64,000 bases of DNA from Pseudomonas viridiflava (GCF_900590885.1 NZ_UUON01000001.1:434001-498000), one strand, 5' to 3'. Positions 18,651 to 27,388 are shown, counted from the stretch's first letter. Numbers and translations: made by a program. Notes: generated from the sequence alone by a model not told the origin.

Positions 18651-18890
18651 ATGAGACTACCACTGGCTATTATTGTGCTCAGTGTCTTGAGCACGTCGGC
18701 GACAGCCGCCGAGTTGCCGTTGTGGCTCGACACCACCGTGGCGGGTTCTGTGACGGTAGGCGAAACCCTGCTGGTCGCCAGTGCCGTCGTCGCGGGTGTT
18801 GCCGCTGCTTCCAACAGCGGCGGTAGCTCCAATGGCGGCACCACCACGGGTACCACCGGCACTACCGGTACCACGGGTACCAGCAACTAA
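18651..18890 (+). CDS. Small secreted Gly/Thr-rich protein, GfcA/YjbE-like
   Basis: A 79-residue protein with a clear signal peptide (MRLPLAIIVLSVLSTSATAA) and a tail of Ser/Gly and repeated Gly-Thr-Thr units. AAGGAG lies seven bases before ATG 18651. E. coli gfcA and yjbE encode the same sort of tiny secreted Thr/Gly-rich protein at the head of their EPS export operons, and homologues of the rest of those operons follow here. Its function is unknown. A strong terminator right after it should make it the most abundant product of this transcript. Confidence 0.7.
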   Translation: MRLPLAIIVLSVLSTSATAAELPLWLDTTVAGSVTVGETLLVASAVVAGVAAASNSGGSSNGGTTTGTTGTTGTTGTSN

Positions 18891-18910
18891 GTTGTAAACC
18901 TTCCGCTTTT

Positions 18911-18949
18911 AAGACCGCTTGGATTCCCCGCCCAAGTGGTCTTTTTTTC
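18911..18949 (+). terminator. Rho-independent terminator inside the export operon
   Basis: AAGACCGCTTGG (18911-18922) pairs with CCAAGTGGTCTT (18932-18943), with one G-T wobble, around a nine-base loop. A run of seven T begins inside the right arm and ends at 18948. It lies between the gfcA-like gene and gfcE, 21 bases after the gfcA stop. Transcription probably ends here in part, giving high gfcA-like and lower gfcE-gfcD expression unless anti-termination occurs. Confidence 0.85.
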
Positions 18950-18978
18950 TTGTCGTTTATCGCGAGTGTCCTAGCACT

Positions 18979-20091
18979 ATGATGCGTATTTTTTCTATGG
19001 CAGCCGTGGCCGCTGCCATGCTGCAAGGCTGTATGTTTGCGCCGGGTCAATATATGGATACTGCCACCTTGACCGAAGGCGGCGGGGCCGAAAACAGTCG
19101 GGTGGACTTGATTCCGATTACCCCAAAGTTATTGGCAATGGACGCGGCTACGCGTGTGCCTTATGCCATCCCGGCGGAACTATTGAGTTATAAACCGGGC
19201 CCCTATCTGATCGGCGCAAATGATGCGCTGTATATCACCGTGTGGGACCACCCCGAGCTCACCGCCCCCTCTGGCCCGCAACAGCAGATCGACGCCAATG
19301 GTCGACTGGTGAGCCCCGAGGGCAACCTGTTTTACCCGTATGTGGGCGAGGTGGTTGCCAAAGGCCGATCGATTGAAGCGCTGCGCAGCGAGATCACCGA
19401 CAAGCTGCGTCAATACATCGACAGCCCCCAGGTGGATATCAGTGTGTTGCGCTTCGCCAGCCAGAAAGTGGTGATCACCGGCGCGGTCATCAAGGCCGGC
19501 CCCGTGCCCATCACCACCATCGCCATGAACGTGACCGAGGCGCTCGGCGTCGCCGGTATTGACCCGATCAACGCCGACCTGTCGAACCTCACACTCACCC
19601 GTGGCGGCAAGCGCTACAGCCTCGACCTCGACACGCTCAACCTCGAACCGTCGCGCTTGAACGACATTTACCTCAAGGACGGCGACCAGTTGTACCTGGC
19701 CTACAACGACCGCAAGCGTATCTATGTGATGGGCGAGGTCATGCAGCCCCGTGCCCTGAGTTTCAAGACCCGCAGCATGAACCTTTCCGACGTGCTGGGC
19801 TCGGTGGGCGGGGTCAACCAGAACACCTCCAACGCCGATGCCATCTACGTGATCCGTGGCGCGCAGAACATCGATGTGGAGCCGGCCAAGGTGTTCCAGC
19901 TGCAAGCCCAGTCCCCCTCGGCCATGGCCCTGGCCACGCGTTTTGATGTGCAACCCCAGGACGTAGTGTTTGTCGGCCCCGCCAATATCACGCGCTGGAA
20001 CCGCTTTATCAGCCAGTTGGTACCGTCCGCCTCGATCATCGGGATCGGCGCGTCGACCCAGAACAATCTGAGCGAAGCCAGCAGCCGATAA
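18979..20091 (+). CDS. gfcE: Outer-membrane polysaccharide export lipoprotein, Wza/GfcE
   Basis: A 370-residue protein with a lipoprotein signal ending in MLQGC (cysteine about residue 18). It has the polysaccharide-export domain (YLIGANDALYITVWDHPELT) and SLBB-type repeats (QKVVITGAVIKAGPVPI, RIYVMGEVMQPRALSF), ending in a C-terminal SQLVPSASIIGIG stretch. It should form the octameric outer-membrane channel for the polymer and contact the Wzc homologue. The tandem ATGs at 18979 and 18982 are both possible starts. In E. coli group 4 capsule operons this gene follows gfcD; here it sits between gfcA-like and gfcB. Confidence 0.92.
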   Translation: MMRIFSMAAVAAAMLQGCMFAPGQYMDTATLTEGGGAENSRVDLIPITPKLLAMDAATRVPYAIPAELLSYKPGPYLIGANDALYITVWDHPELTAPSGPQQQIDANGRLVSPEGNLFYPYVGEVVAKGRSIEALRSEITDKLRQYIDSPQVDISVLRFASQKVVITGAVIKAGPVPITTIAMNVTEALGVAGIDPINADLSNLTLTRGGKRYSLDLDTLNLEPSRLNDIYLKDGDQLYLAYNDRKRIYVMGEVMQPRALSFKTRSMNLSDVLGSVGGVNQNTSNADAIYVIRGAQNIDVEPAKVFQLQAQSPSAMALATRFDVQPQDVVFVGPANITRWNRFISQLVPSASIIGIGASTQNNLSEASSR

Positions 20092-20101
20092 GGTGGTCGT
20101 T

Positions 20102-20746
20102 GTGAAAATCGTGACTTACGCCGGGTTGGCGTGGCTGTTGAGTGGCTGCAATCCGCTGATGACGGCTTCTCTGGATACCTTCAAGGCCGCCGTGGCTGGA
20201 CCGGAGCCCCTGGTGCTGACCCAGGCCCAGGTGGATGCGCTGCCGTTTGCGCAGATCAAGGTCACCACGGTGTCCAGCGAAGGGGTGATGGCGCTGATTC
20301 GCCAGCGTGGCGACGTGCAGTTCTGGGTCGCCTCCGGCAAGCAGGTGCTGCTGCTGCGCGATGGCCTGGTGGTGCGCACCGTCGGCCTGGGCGCCGACCT
20401 GGATGGCACGCGCTGGCAGGGCCGTTCGCCATTCCAGCAAGGGCTGCACCGCGTGCCGGATGGCTATCGCAGCACCCGGCAGATCGACGTGGTGGGCGGC
20501 TATCGCCTGGGCATCGAGGTCTCCAGTTACATGACCCGAAAGGGCCTTGAAACCGTCGACATTCTCGACCAGCCCTACACCTTGCTGCGGGTCGATGAAG
20601 ACATCGAAGCCGCCGGTTTTAAGGCGCGCAACCGTTACTGGGTCGACCCCGTAGACGGTTTTATCGTGCAGAGCGAGCAGCACCTCACGCCCAGCCTGAC
20701 CCTGACCATCACCCAATTGCAACCCGCGCGCAAGGATGCCCCATGA
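20102..20746 (+). CDS. gfcB: YjbF/GfcB-family lipoprotein
   Basis: A 214-residue lipoprotein with signal and lipobox KIVTYAGLAWLLSGC. It has the family features of a mid-protein VWVASGK-like strand region (QFWVASGKQVLLLRDGLVV) and the RNRYWVDPVDGFIVQSEQ ending. Its role in EPS export or anchoring is known only by genetics in enteric bacteria. I chose GTG 20102, preceded by AAGGTGG, rather than GTG 20093. The stop overlaps the next start (ATGA). Confidence 0.85.
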   Translation: MKIVTYAGLAWLLSGCNPLMTASLDTFKAAVAGPEPLVLTQAQVDALPFAQIKVTTVSSEGVMALIRQRGDVQFWVASGKQVLLLRDGLVVRTVGLGADLDGTRWQGRSPFQQGLHRVPDGYRSTRQIDVVGGYRLGIEVSSYMTRKGLETVDILDQPYTLLRVDEDIEAAGFKARNRYWVDPVDGFIVQSEQHLTPSLTLTITQLQPARKDAP

Positions 20747-21513
20747 CGGTTCGAAAACTCGCGGCGCTGGCGCTGCTGTGGAGCTGCGCCCATCTGTGTC
20801 AGGCCGCCGCCATGACCGTAAGTGGCCAGGTGCGCACGCCGGGTTCGGTCCCGTTGCAGGCCGGCGCCCGTTTGCTCGACGTGATCAGCGCAGCGCAACC
20901 GGATGCCCAGGGCTATTGGCTGGGCGCGGCCTGGCTGCACCAACCCTTGCTGGAGCGCCAGGCGCGGCTCAAGGCCGGCGTGCTGTTCGACCTTGACACG
21001 CTGCACCGCGCCGCCTTGGCCGCCGGGCGTGAAAGCCGGGCCTTCGCGGCGGCGCAACTGTACCAACAGGTGCTGGCCTTGCCGGTGACCGGCCGGCAAA
21101 TAGCGCTGCTCGACCCGGTGGCGGTGGAGGTCGGCTTTGCGCCCAACCCGGTGGTCACCGATGGCGACCGTCTGATCTATCCGCCACGACCTGACCGCGT
21201 GCAGGTGTTGGGAGCCGTCAGTGCGGCGTGCAGCCTGGTATTCCAGGCGTTGCACACGGCGCGCAGCTACCTCGACGCCTGCCCGGTACTGGCCGATGCC
21301 GACCCCGATTACCTATGGCTGATCCAGCCCGACGGGCACGTCACGCGCCTGGGCATTGCCGCGTGGAACCGCGCAGACGGCGCGCCACCCGCGCCCGGCA
21401 GCACGCTGCTGGTGCCGATCCGCAGCGACGACCTGGACCCGCCCACGCCGGAACTGAACCCGCAACTGGCCGAGTTTCTTGCCACCCAACCCCTGGCCGA
21501 GGTCACGCCTTGA
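20743..21513 (+). CDS. gfcC: Capsule biosynthesis GfcC/YjbG-family periplasmic protein
   Basis: A 256-residue secreted protein with a signal peptide ending LCQAAA. SLBB-like parts follow (MTVSGQVRTPGSVPLQAGARLLDVI). The late segment ADPDYLWLIQPDGHVTRLGIAAWNR matches the GfcC layout, in which two beta-grasp domains resemble the periplasmic domains of Wza. It is thought to assist polymer passage in the periplasm. ATGA overlaps the gfcB stop, and the last codons overlap the start of gfcD. Confidence 0.82.
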   Translation: MTVRKLAALALLWSCAHLCQAAAMTVSGQVRTPGSVPLQAGARLLDVISAAQPDAQGYWLGAAWLHQPLLERQARLKAGVLFDLDTLHRAALAAGRESRAFAAAQLYQQVLALPVTGRQIALLDPVAVEVGFAPNPVVTDGDRLIYPPRPDRVQVLGAVSAACSLVFQALHTARSYLDACPVLADADPDYLWLIQPDGHVTRLGIAAWNRADGAPPAPGSTLLVPIRSDDLDPPTPELNPQLAEFLATQPLAEVTP

Positions 21514-23585
21514 AATTATGTATTGCGGCCGTGCTGTTGGTGCCTTGCGGCGTCGTGCACGGCGACCCCCGTTATACCCAGAGTGATTTTGGCGGCGTCG
21601 GGCTGCTGCAAACCCCCACCGCGCGGATGGCGCCCGTTGGCGAGCTCAGCGTGAATGCCAACCGCACCGAGCCCTACAGCCGCTACAGTTTTTCGGCGCA
21701 ACCGCTGGACTGGCTGGAAGGCACGTTCCGTTACACCGCGATCACCAACCGCCCGTATGGCGCTGAGTCGTTCAGCGGTGGCCAGAGCTACAAGGACAAG
21801 GCCGTCGACGCCAAAGTGCGCCTGTATCAGGAAAGCCACTGGCTGCCTGAGGTGGCACTGGGGTTTATGGACCTGGGCGGCACCGGGCTGTTTTCCAGCG
21901 AATACCTGGTGGCCAACAAACGCTATGGGGGTGTGGATTTCAGTGCCGGCATCGCCTGGGGTTACCTGGGCAGCCGGGGGGATTTCGACAACCCGCTGGG
22001 CGCGTTGGATGATCGCTTCAATGAGCGCCCCACCGCCGAAGGCTCCGGCAGTTTCTCCAACGGCTACTTTCGCGGGCGGCCTGCGCTGTTCGGTGGGATC
22101 GCCTACCAGACACCCTGGGCGCCGCTGAGCCTCAAGCTGGAATACGAAGGCAACGACTACCAGAACGAACCGCGCGATAACAACCAACGCCAGGACTCGC
22201 CGGTCAACCTGGGGCTGGTCTACAAACTGGCGGATTCCATCGACGTGAGTGCCGCCTGGGAGCGTGGCAACACCGCCATGTTCGGGATCACCCTGCACAC
22301 CAATTTCGTCAGCCGCAAGGCCCCGGCGAAAACCTATGACCCACCCGCGCCCAAGTTGCCGGCCGTGGCGCCGAGCACACCGATCGACCAGGTGGATTGG
22401 GCCGCCGTGTCGCGGCGCCTGCACGACAACGCCGGCTACAACGTGCAGCGCATCGCCCAGCGCGGGCCGGAGTTATTGGTGTATGGCGAACAGCAGCGCT
22501 ATTTCTACAGTGCCAAGGCCGTTGGGCGCGCCAGTCGCATCCTGGACGCCAGCGTCAATGACCAGATCGACTGGTTCACCCTGGTCAGTGAGCGTTATGC
22601 GCTGCCGATCGAGGAAACCAGCGTGCCGCGCAAGACCTTCCGCGAGGTGGTCAACAACCGTGAAGACCTGCAGAACCTGCACCGTCAAGCCGAGGTCAAT
22701 CGCGCCAGCGCCAACACCCAGACGGTACTCTACACCGCGCCGCGCAAACCCTTCAGCTATGGCCTGGGCCTTGGCTACAAGCAGAATGTCGGTGGGCCGG
22801 ACGGTTTGCTCTACCAGGTTTCCGCCGACCTCGACGCCGAGTACCGCTTCACCCGCAACACCTGGTTGAGTGGCCTGCTCAGCGTCAACCTGCTGAACAA
22901 CTACGACGGTTTCACCTACGATGCGCCCAGCGGCTTGCCGCGCGTGCGCACCGATCTGCGTCAATACATGACTGCGTCCGATGTGACCCTGCCGACCTTT
23001 CAGCTCAACCATGCGGTGCAACTGGACCAGGACCTGTACGGCATGGTCTACGGTGGGTTGCTCGAGTCGATGTACGCCGGGGTCGGCAGTGAGTTGCTGT
23101 ACCGCCCGATGGGCCAGCGCTGGGCGCTGGGCGCCGACCTGAACTACGTGCGCCAGCGCGGCTTCGAGCAGGATTTCAGCCTGCGCGACTACCGCACCGT
23201 CACCGGGCATATCACCGGCTACACCGCTTTGCCTTTCAATCTGCAGGGCGCGTTGAGTGTCGGCCGCTACCTGGCCAAGGATTGGGGCGCTACCCTGGAC
23301 CTGTCGCGAGAGTTCAACAATGGCGTACGTATCGGCGCCTGGATCACCCGCACCACCGCGTCCAGCGAACAGTATGGCGAAGGCAGCTTCGACAAAGGCC
23401 TCTACCTGTCCATTCCGTTTGACGAGTTGATGAGCCTGTCGACCATGCGCCGCGCCAATCTGGTGTGGGCACCGCTGACACGCGATGGCGGGGCGCGGTT
23501 GAACCGTGCCTATTCGCTGCATTCGATGACGGATGGGCGTGACAGTGATCTGTTCTACAACAACCTCGGCAAGATCACTGAGTAA
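21510..23585 (+). CDS. gfcD: YjbH/GfcD-family outer-membrane protein
   Basis: A 691-residue protein starting at TTG 21510, which overlaps the gfcC stop. It begins MKLCIAAVLLVPCGVVHG, a signal peptide, followed by SDFGGVGLLQTPTARMAPVG, the typical YjbH opening. The rest alternates polar and aromatic residues with many beta-strands, as expected of an outer-membrane barrel. YjbH/GfcD is needed for group-4-type capsule or EPS formation, but its mechanism is unsettled. The length is close to E. coli YjbH. It is the last gene of the export block. Confidence 0.85.
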   Translation: MKLCIAAVLLVPCGVVHGDPRYTQSDFGGVGLLQTPTARMAPVGELSVNANRTEPYSRYSFSAQPLDWLEGTFRYTAITNRPYGAESFSGGQSYKDKAVDAKVRLYQESHWLPEVALGFMDLGGTGLFSSEYLVANKRYGGVDFSAGIAWGYLGSRGDFDNPLGALDDRFNERPTAEGSGSFSNGYFRGRPALFGGIAYQTPWAPLSLKLEYEGNDYQNEPRDNNQRQDSPVNLGLVYKLADSIDVSAAWERGNTAMFGITLHTNFVSRKAPAKTYDPPAPKLPAVAPSTPIDQVDWAAVSRRLHDNAGYNVQRIAQRGPELLVYGEQQRYFYSAKAVGRASRILDASVNDQIDWFTLVSERYALPIEETSVPRKTFREVVNNREDLQNLHRQAEVNRASANTQTVLYTAPRKPFSYGLGLGYKQNVGGPDGLLYQVSADLDAEYRFTRNTWLSGLLSVNLLNNYDGFTYDAPSGLPRVRTDLRQYMTASDVTLPTFQLNHAVQLDQDLYGMVYGGLLESMYAGVGSELLYRPMGQRWALGADLNYVRQRGFEQDFSLRDYRTVTGHITGYTALPFNLQGALSVGRYLAKDWGATLDLSREFNNGVRIGAWITRTTASSEQYGEGSFDKGLYLSIPFDELMSLSTMRRANLVWAPLTRDGGARLNRAYSLHSMTDGRDSDLFYNNLGKITE

Positions 23586-23614
23586 ATCAATCCTGCAAGC
23601 TGCACAGAGCTGTT

Positions 23615-23719
23615 GTGGCGAGGCAGCTTGCTCCCGCTGGGCCGCGAAGCGGGCCCCTCCCTTGGTTTAAAAGAATGGGACTGCCGCGCAATCCAGCGCG
23701 AGCAAGCTCCCTCGCCACA
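23615..23719. repeat. Inverted REP pair (REPIN-like)
   Basis: GTGGCGAGGCAGCTTGCTCC (from 23615) faces an imperfect inverted copy ending CTCCCTCGCCAC near 23718, with an inner GGGCC-rich hairpin at 23640-23657. This sequence style is common between genes in P. fluorescens-group genomes. It lies between the convergent gfcD and wcaJ genes, where it may also shape transcript ends. Confidence 0.8.
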
Positions 23720-23748
23720 TAAGCAGGTGTCAGCCGAGTGCTGCAGGT

Positions 23749-25140
23749 TCAGTAGATGTCTTTGGACAGCAGCGTAAACGGCGTCTTCAGCAGGATCTTG
23801 ATATCCAGCCACAGCGACCAGGTGTTGATGTAGCGCAGGTCGATATCCACGCGCTGTTGCATCTTCTCCAGGGTCTCGGTTTCGCCCCGGCAGCCATTGA
23901 CCTGGGCCAGGCCGGTAATACCGGGCTTGATCCGATGGCGCGCCATGTAGGCGCGGATTTTCCCCGAGTAATAATCATTGTGTGCAATCGCGTGGGGCCG
24001 TGGGCCGACCAGCGCCATATGCCCTTGCAGCACGTTGAACAGTTGTGGCAGCTCATCGATGGACGTGCGCCGGATAAACCGGCCCACCGGCGTGATGCGC
24101 GAGTCGTTGCGGCTGGCCTGGCGGACCTCATGGTCGTCATGCAGGCGCATGGAGCGGAATTTCCACACCTTGATAACCTGGCCATTCCAGCCGTGGCGGT
24201 CTTGCTTGAAGATCACCGGCCCAGGCGACGTGAGCTTGATCAGCACGGCGAACAGCAGCAGCAACGGGCTCAGCGCGATGATCGCCAGCAGCGCCAGGCT
24301 CTTGTCCAGCAGGGACTTGCTCAGGGCGGCAGTGGGGCGGCTGGTCAGCGGGCTTTCGTTGAGGAAGATCGCCGGCAGCCCGTCCACTTCGGCCACGCAA
24401 TGGTTGAGCAGCATCATGTTATTGAGGTCGGGCACCCAGATCACATCCACGCTGATCTCCAGCAGGTTGAGGTACAACGCCTCAATGTGGGTGGCTTCCT
24501 GGAGGGAATGGGTGATGTACAGCCGGCGTATGCCGTGTTGGCGGATCAATTGCGGCAATTGGTGCAGCTCGCCGAGAATCTGCGGTTGCGCGTCCGGGGT
24601 GGCGTCGGCGTGGCTACCGACCAGCCCGACCAGGGGCGACCGTTTCTGGCGTGAGAGGGTTCTGGCCAGGTCGACGGCGAGTTTGCCGGTGCCCACAATC
24701 AATGACTTATGCCGTTCGTGAAGCTGGCGATGGTAGTACCGGGACAGGCTGTGCAAGGGGATGTAACACAGCGCCAATAAGGGATAACTGACGGCGGCCC
24801 ATAGCAACAGGATTTCCAGCGGAAACAGTGCACTGGCATTACAGGCCACGCCCACGGCGAACAGGATACCCACCGTCAGCAGCCAGCCCAGGAACAACCG
24901 GCCCAGGCCCACGCCATAGTCATCTTTCTTACTGTAAACATCACACAAACTATAGGCGGGAAGCGAAGCAAGTATGGTGAAAGCGGCCAACACTCGGTAG
25001 TTATATTCAAGTTGTCCGGTTTTGAACAATACCAACATAAACAACAGTGTAACGACCAAGCCCGATGCGAGCGTCCACTGGCCCCAGAACGTCAAACCCT
25101 TGGGGGTCAGGTTGCGATGCATTCTAGTGTTATTCAGCAT
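23749..25140 (-). CDS. wcaJ: Undecaprenyl-phosphate glucose phosphotransferase, WcaJ type
   Basis: A 463-residue inner-membrane enzyme that starts repeat-unit synthesis by putting a sugar-1-phosphate, usually glucose, on undecaprenyl phosphate. It has four or five N-terminal membrane segments, a CoA-binding-like middle (SLIVGTGKLAVDLAR) and the catalytic domain with VWKFRSM, SIDELPQLFNVLQG, LVGPRP and KPGITGLAQVNG. I chose ATG 25140, with GGGAG upstream. It faces the EPS operon on the opposite strand, so its expression is uncoupled from the rest. It is the only initiating transferase in the window. Confidence 0.92.
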   Translation of the reverse strand: MLNNTRMHRNLTPKGLTFWGQWTLASGLVVTLLFMLVLFKTGQLEYNYRVLAAFTILASLPAYSLCDVYSKKDDYGVGLGRLFLGWLLTVGILFAVGVACNASALFPLEILLLWAAVSYPLLALCYIPLHSLSRYYHRQLHERHKSLIVGTGKLAVDLARTLSRQKRSPLVGLVGSHADATPDAQPQILGELHQLPQLIRQHGIRRLYITHSLQEATHIEALYLNLLEISVDVIWVPDLNNMMLLNHCVAEVDGLPAIFLNESPLTSRPTAALSKSLLDKSLALLAIIALSPLLLLFAVLIKLTSPGPVIFKQDRHGWNGQVIKVWKFRSMRLHDDHEVRQASRNDSRITPVGRFIRRTSIDELPQLFNVLQGHMALVGPRPHAIAHNDYYSGKIRAYMARHRIKPGITGLAQVNGCRGETETLEKMQQRVDIDLRYINTWSLWLDIKILLKTPFTLLSKDIY

Positions 25141-25377
25141 AGTTCTGCTCCCGGTGGTGACCACGCACGTGATTAATCAGGTCGCGGTATAACCGCACTC
25201 AAACGACAGGCACGCGCAAACGCGTACCCATTGATAGTAATGAGTGACAGGACGGATTGGCTGACGAGTTATAACAAGATCGCTTTCTTATTCTTATGGG
25301 GAGGGGTGTTATAAACGGGCAGAGTGAAGAGGGTGGTAATAGGCAGGGTGAGTGATAAAGTTTAATTATTTATTGTT

Positions 25378-25941
25378 TTAACGGCGGGCCTGGGGCGGAT
25401 CGAGCGGCTTCCTGATTTTCTGCGTGAGGCAATAACCACGGTTTCTAACCGCACGAAACAGGCGCTCGCCGTCGTTGGCCCGCTTGAACTTTTCCTGCAG
25501 GCGACTAAGGCACATCTCCAGGCCGCGATATTGTTCCGGTTCGCGCCCGATATTGCGGATCAACTCTTCCTTACTGACCACGCGCTCCTCATGGTGGAGC
25601 ATCTTTTTAATCAGGGCAGACTCAATAGTCGTCAGCGAAATACGCAGACCGCCCTTGACCAGTGTTCGGTCATGTTGGGTCAACAGCCAGAAATCCTGTG
25701 GGTACAGTTGGGTTCTGTCCGTGGTTATTTCCGGAGTGCGTGTGTGGTTATTAGCGGTGATGTGTTGATCCTTGGGCATGGAAATTTTTGCATCTTGCCA
25801 TGGCGCGTCAAAGGGCGGGGTGATGAAATGCAGGATTACCGGGTTTAAACCATAATGGAACAACTCTGCGCTGGGCCTGAAGTCTTGTAATGCGATGGCG
25901 GGGAGTGTCGGGATAAAGGCATATTTCTTTAAAGAGCTCAT
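25378..25941 (-). CDS. wHTH DNA-binding protein without a receiver domain (third gene of regulatory trio)
   Basis: A 187-residue protein. The C-terminal half (about residues 90-180) is an OmpR-type winged helix: SLTTIESALIKKMLHH, VVSKEELIRNIG, LEMCLSRLQEKFKRAN and LFRAVRNRGYCL. The N-terminal 85 residues match no domain I recognise and are not a receiver. ATG 25941 is preferred to GTG 25950. It follows the EAL-like gene by a few tens of bases on the same strand, and wcaJ lies downstream in the same orientation. It is probably a regulator of the neighbouring EPS genes (inference). Confidence 0.75.
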   Translation of the reverse strand: MSSLKKYAFIPTLPAIALQDFRPSAELFHYGLNPVILHFITPPFDAPWQDAKISMPKDQHITANNHTRTPEITTDRTQLYPQDFWLLTQHDRTLVKGGLRISLTTIESALIKKMLHHEERVVSKEELIRNIGREPEQYRGLEMCLSRLQEKFKRANDGERLFRAVRNRGYCLTQKIRKPLDPPQARR

Positions 25942-25971
25942 CGTGTCCACCGGGATCAGGAAGGTGCAAGT

Positions 25972-26667
25972 TTATAAGCGATCAGCCGGCGAGTAATAGC
26001 CGCCCTGAAAGTATTCGAACGGCAAGTTTCTAGCCAACAGCGCACTGTCGCAAAACTCGACGTGGTCAGCGATGAAGCAAACCCGGGTGGTGTTGATCAG
26101 CTCCAGCATGCGCTCGTAGAGCCGATCGAACAGGCCGGAGCGTGTGTTCAGGCTCAGCCGGAGGGCCGAATCGGGGAACGGCATTTTTATATAGTCATAC
26201 AATTTCAGGTCGATCAGAAGATCGCCTGGATTTGTGTCGAGTTTGTAGTTGTTGTAGGCCAACTTGATACCGCTCTGGTCCTTGAGTTTATACAGTTGGC
26301 GCACCATTGCCCGGCGTTCTACCGGGCCGGGGAGTGCATCCAGTGGGTTGTCGATGCTGAGCGTGAAGTGTTGTCTATGTTTTTCCAGGCGCTGGGCGGT
26401 CTGCGTGAGCTGGTTGAGGGTGTCGTCGCTCATCAAGGCAGACTGACCGATGCGCAGGAACGTGTGACTGGCGGCGGCCGGTGCCGACGTGCGCCGTGGG
26501 TTGAGATGGCGCAAAGCCGCGCAATAGACGCTTTCGGGTGGTTCGCCAGGGTCGGTGCATACTACGCTGAACTCATTGCCCCACAAGCTATGATTGCGCG
26601 AGAGGATGGCTTGCCTGACGACTTTGGCGCCGACCACGTCGGCTCGGGATATTTTTTCGCTATTCAC
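25972..26667 (-). CDS. Degenerate EAL-domain protein (second gene of regulatory trio)
   Basis: A 231-residue protein. The start is GTG 26667, with AAGGAGAGG upstream, overlapping the preceding stop. The C-terminal part follows the EAL fold: HFTLSID, then YNNYKL in place of DDFGTG, YDYIKM in place of xxIKID, and IADHVE in place of AEGVE. It ends FEYFQGGYYSPADRL, where EAL domains have xxQGYxxSxP. The EAL tripeptide and the metal-binding acidic pair are missing, so phosphodiesterase activity is not expected. It may be a c-di-GMP receptor or a YdiV-like protein-binding adaptor. Confidence 0.7.
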   Translation of the reverse strand: MNSEKISRADVVGAKVVRQAILSRNHSLWGNEFSVVCTDPGEPPESVYCAALRHLNPRRTSAPAAASHTFLRIGQSALMSDDTLNQLTQTAQRLEKHRQHFTLSIDNPLDALPGPVERRAMVRQLYKLKDQSGIKLAYNNYKLDTNPGDLLIDLKLYDYIKMPFPDSALRLSLNTRSGLFDRLYERMLELINTTRVCFIADHVEFCDSALLARNLPFEYFQGGYYSPADRL

Positions 26668-27388
26668 GGTTCGACCTCTCCTTGACGGGTTGAAAATGGT
26701 TGGCGCAAATAAGGCCGCGGCTGAGTTTGTAACCGTAGCCCCGAATGTTCTGAATGATATTTTCGCCGTAGTGCGCTTTGATCTTACTGCGCAGTCGGCT
26801 GATAGACTTTTCCAGGGCCCTGGAATCGTAGTATTTGGTGTTAAGTCCCATGACGCCCGCGATCTCATTGTGACTCAATAGTCTGTTTTCGATGAGCGCC
26901 TCGAGGACTTTCATTTCGACAAAGGATATTTCCAACTTTTTGCCGTCGCCATAAATACACATGCGGTCCTGGTCGAGCACCAGCCCACGATGATTCAGGC
27001 GAGCGCTCTCACTGAGAAAGGCATCAAATTCACTTAGTTTCTTTTCGGGGGAAGTATCGACCACCTTGATGCAGTAATCTGCACCCGCCAGGTAGTATTT
27101 GGTCTTGCTCAAGGTAGAGGCAAATGTCACGACCACAAATATGCTGCAGCCCGGATTGTCGCTGCGGGTCTTTCTTATTATGTCCAGGGATTGATTGCTG
27201 GCAGAGGGGGTGTCAATTTCTATAATGATGGCACGGTAATGTGCGTGATCTTCCTGGGTGTCCGTTAGTTGCCCGTAGCAGCGTGTATCGACTTTCAAAT
27301 TATCCGCTACAGTACGAACTATCAGCTCCCGAAAGTCCTCCGATTTGGAGGGAGTCCTTGCAATAGCGAGAACATTGGAAAAATGCAT
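26660..27388 (-). CDS. wHTH regulator with a degenerate receiver-like domain (first gene of regulatory trio)
   Basis: A 242-residue protein with GGGAGTAGG just before ATG 27388. Residues 1-120 have the alternating pattern of a receiver domain, with possible equivalents of the phospho-aspartate (IIIEIDTP), threonine (VVVTFAS) and lysine (ADYCIKV). The N-terminal acidic pair is absent. Residues 140-225 are an OmpR-type winged helix (LEISFVEMKVLEALIE, LEKSISRLRSKIKAHYG, IRGYGYKL). No sensor kinase gene is near. Phosphorylation-independent control is likely (inference). Its stop overlaps the next gene's start. Confidence 0.75.
   Translation of the reverse strand: MHFSNVLAIARTPSKSEDFRELIVRTVADNLKVDTRCYGQLTDTQEDHAHYRAIIIEIDTPSASNQSLDIIRKTRSDNPGCSIFVVVTFASTLSKTKYYLAGADYCIKVVDTSPEKKLSEFDAFLSESARLNHRGLVLDQDRMCIYGDGKKLEISFVEMKVLEALIENRLLSHNEIAGVMGLNTKYYDSRALEKSISRLRSKIKAHYGENIIQNIRGYGYKLSRGLICANHFQPVKERSNRE

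Noticed and set aside
21228..21509. Upstream extension of gfcD inside gfcC
   Set aside because: The frame is open by chance within gfcC. A signal peptide begins exactly at TTG 21510, which overlaps the gfcC stop.
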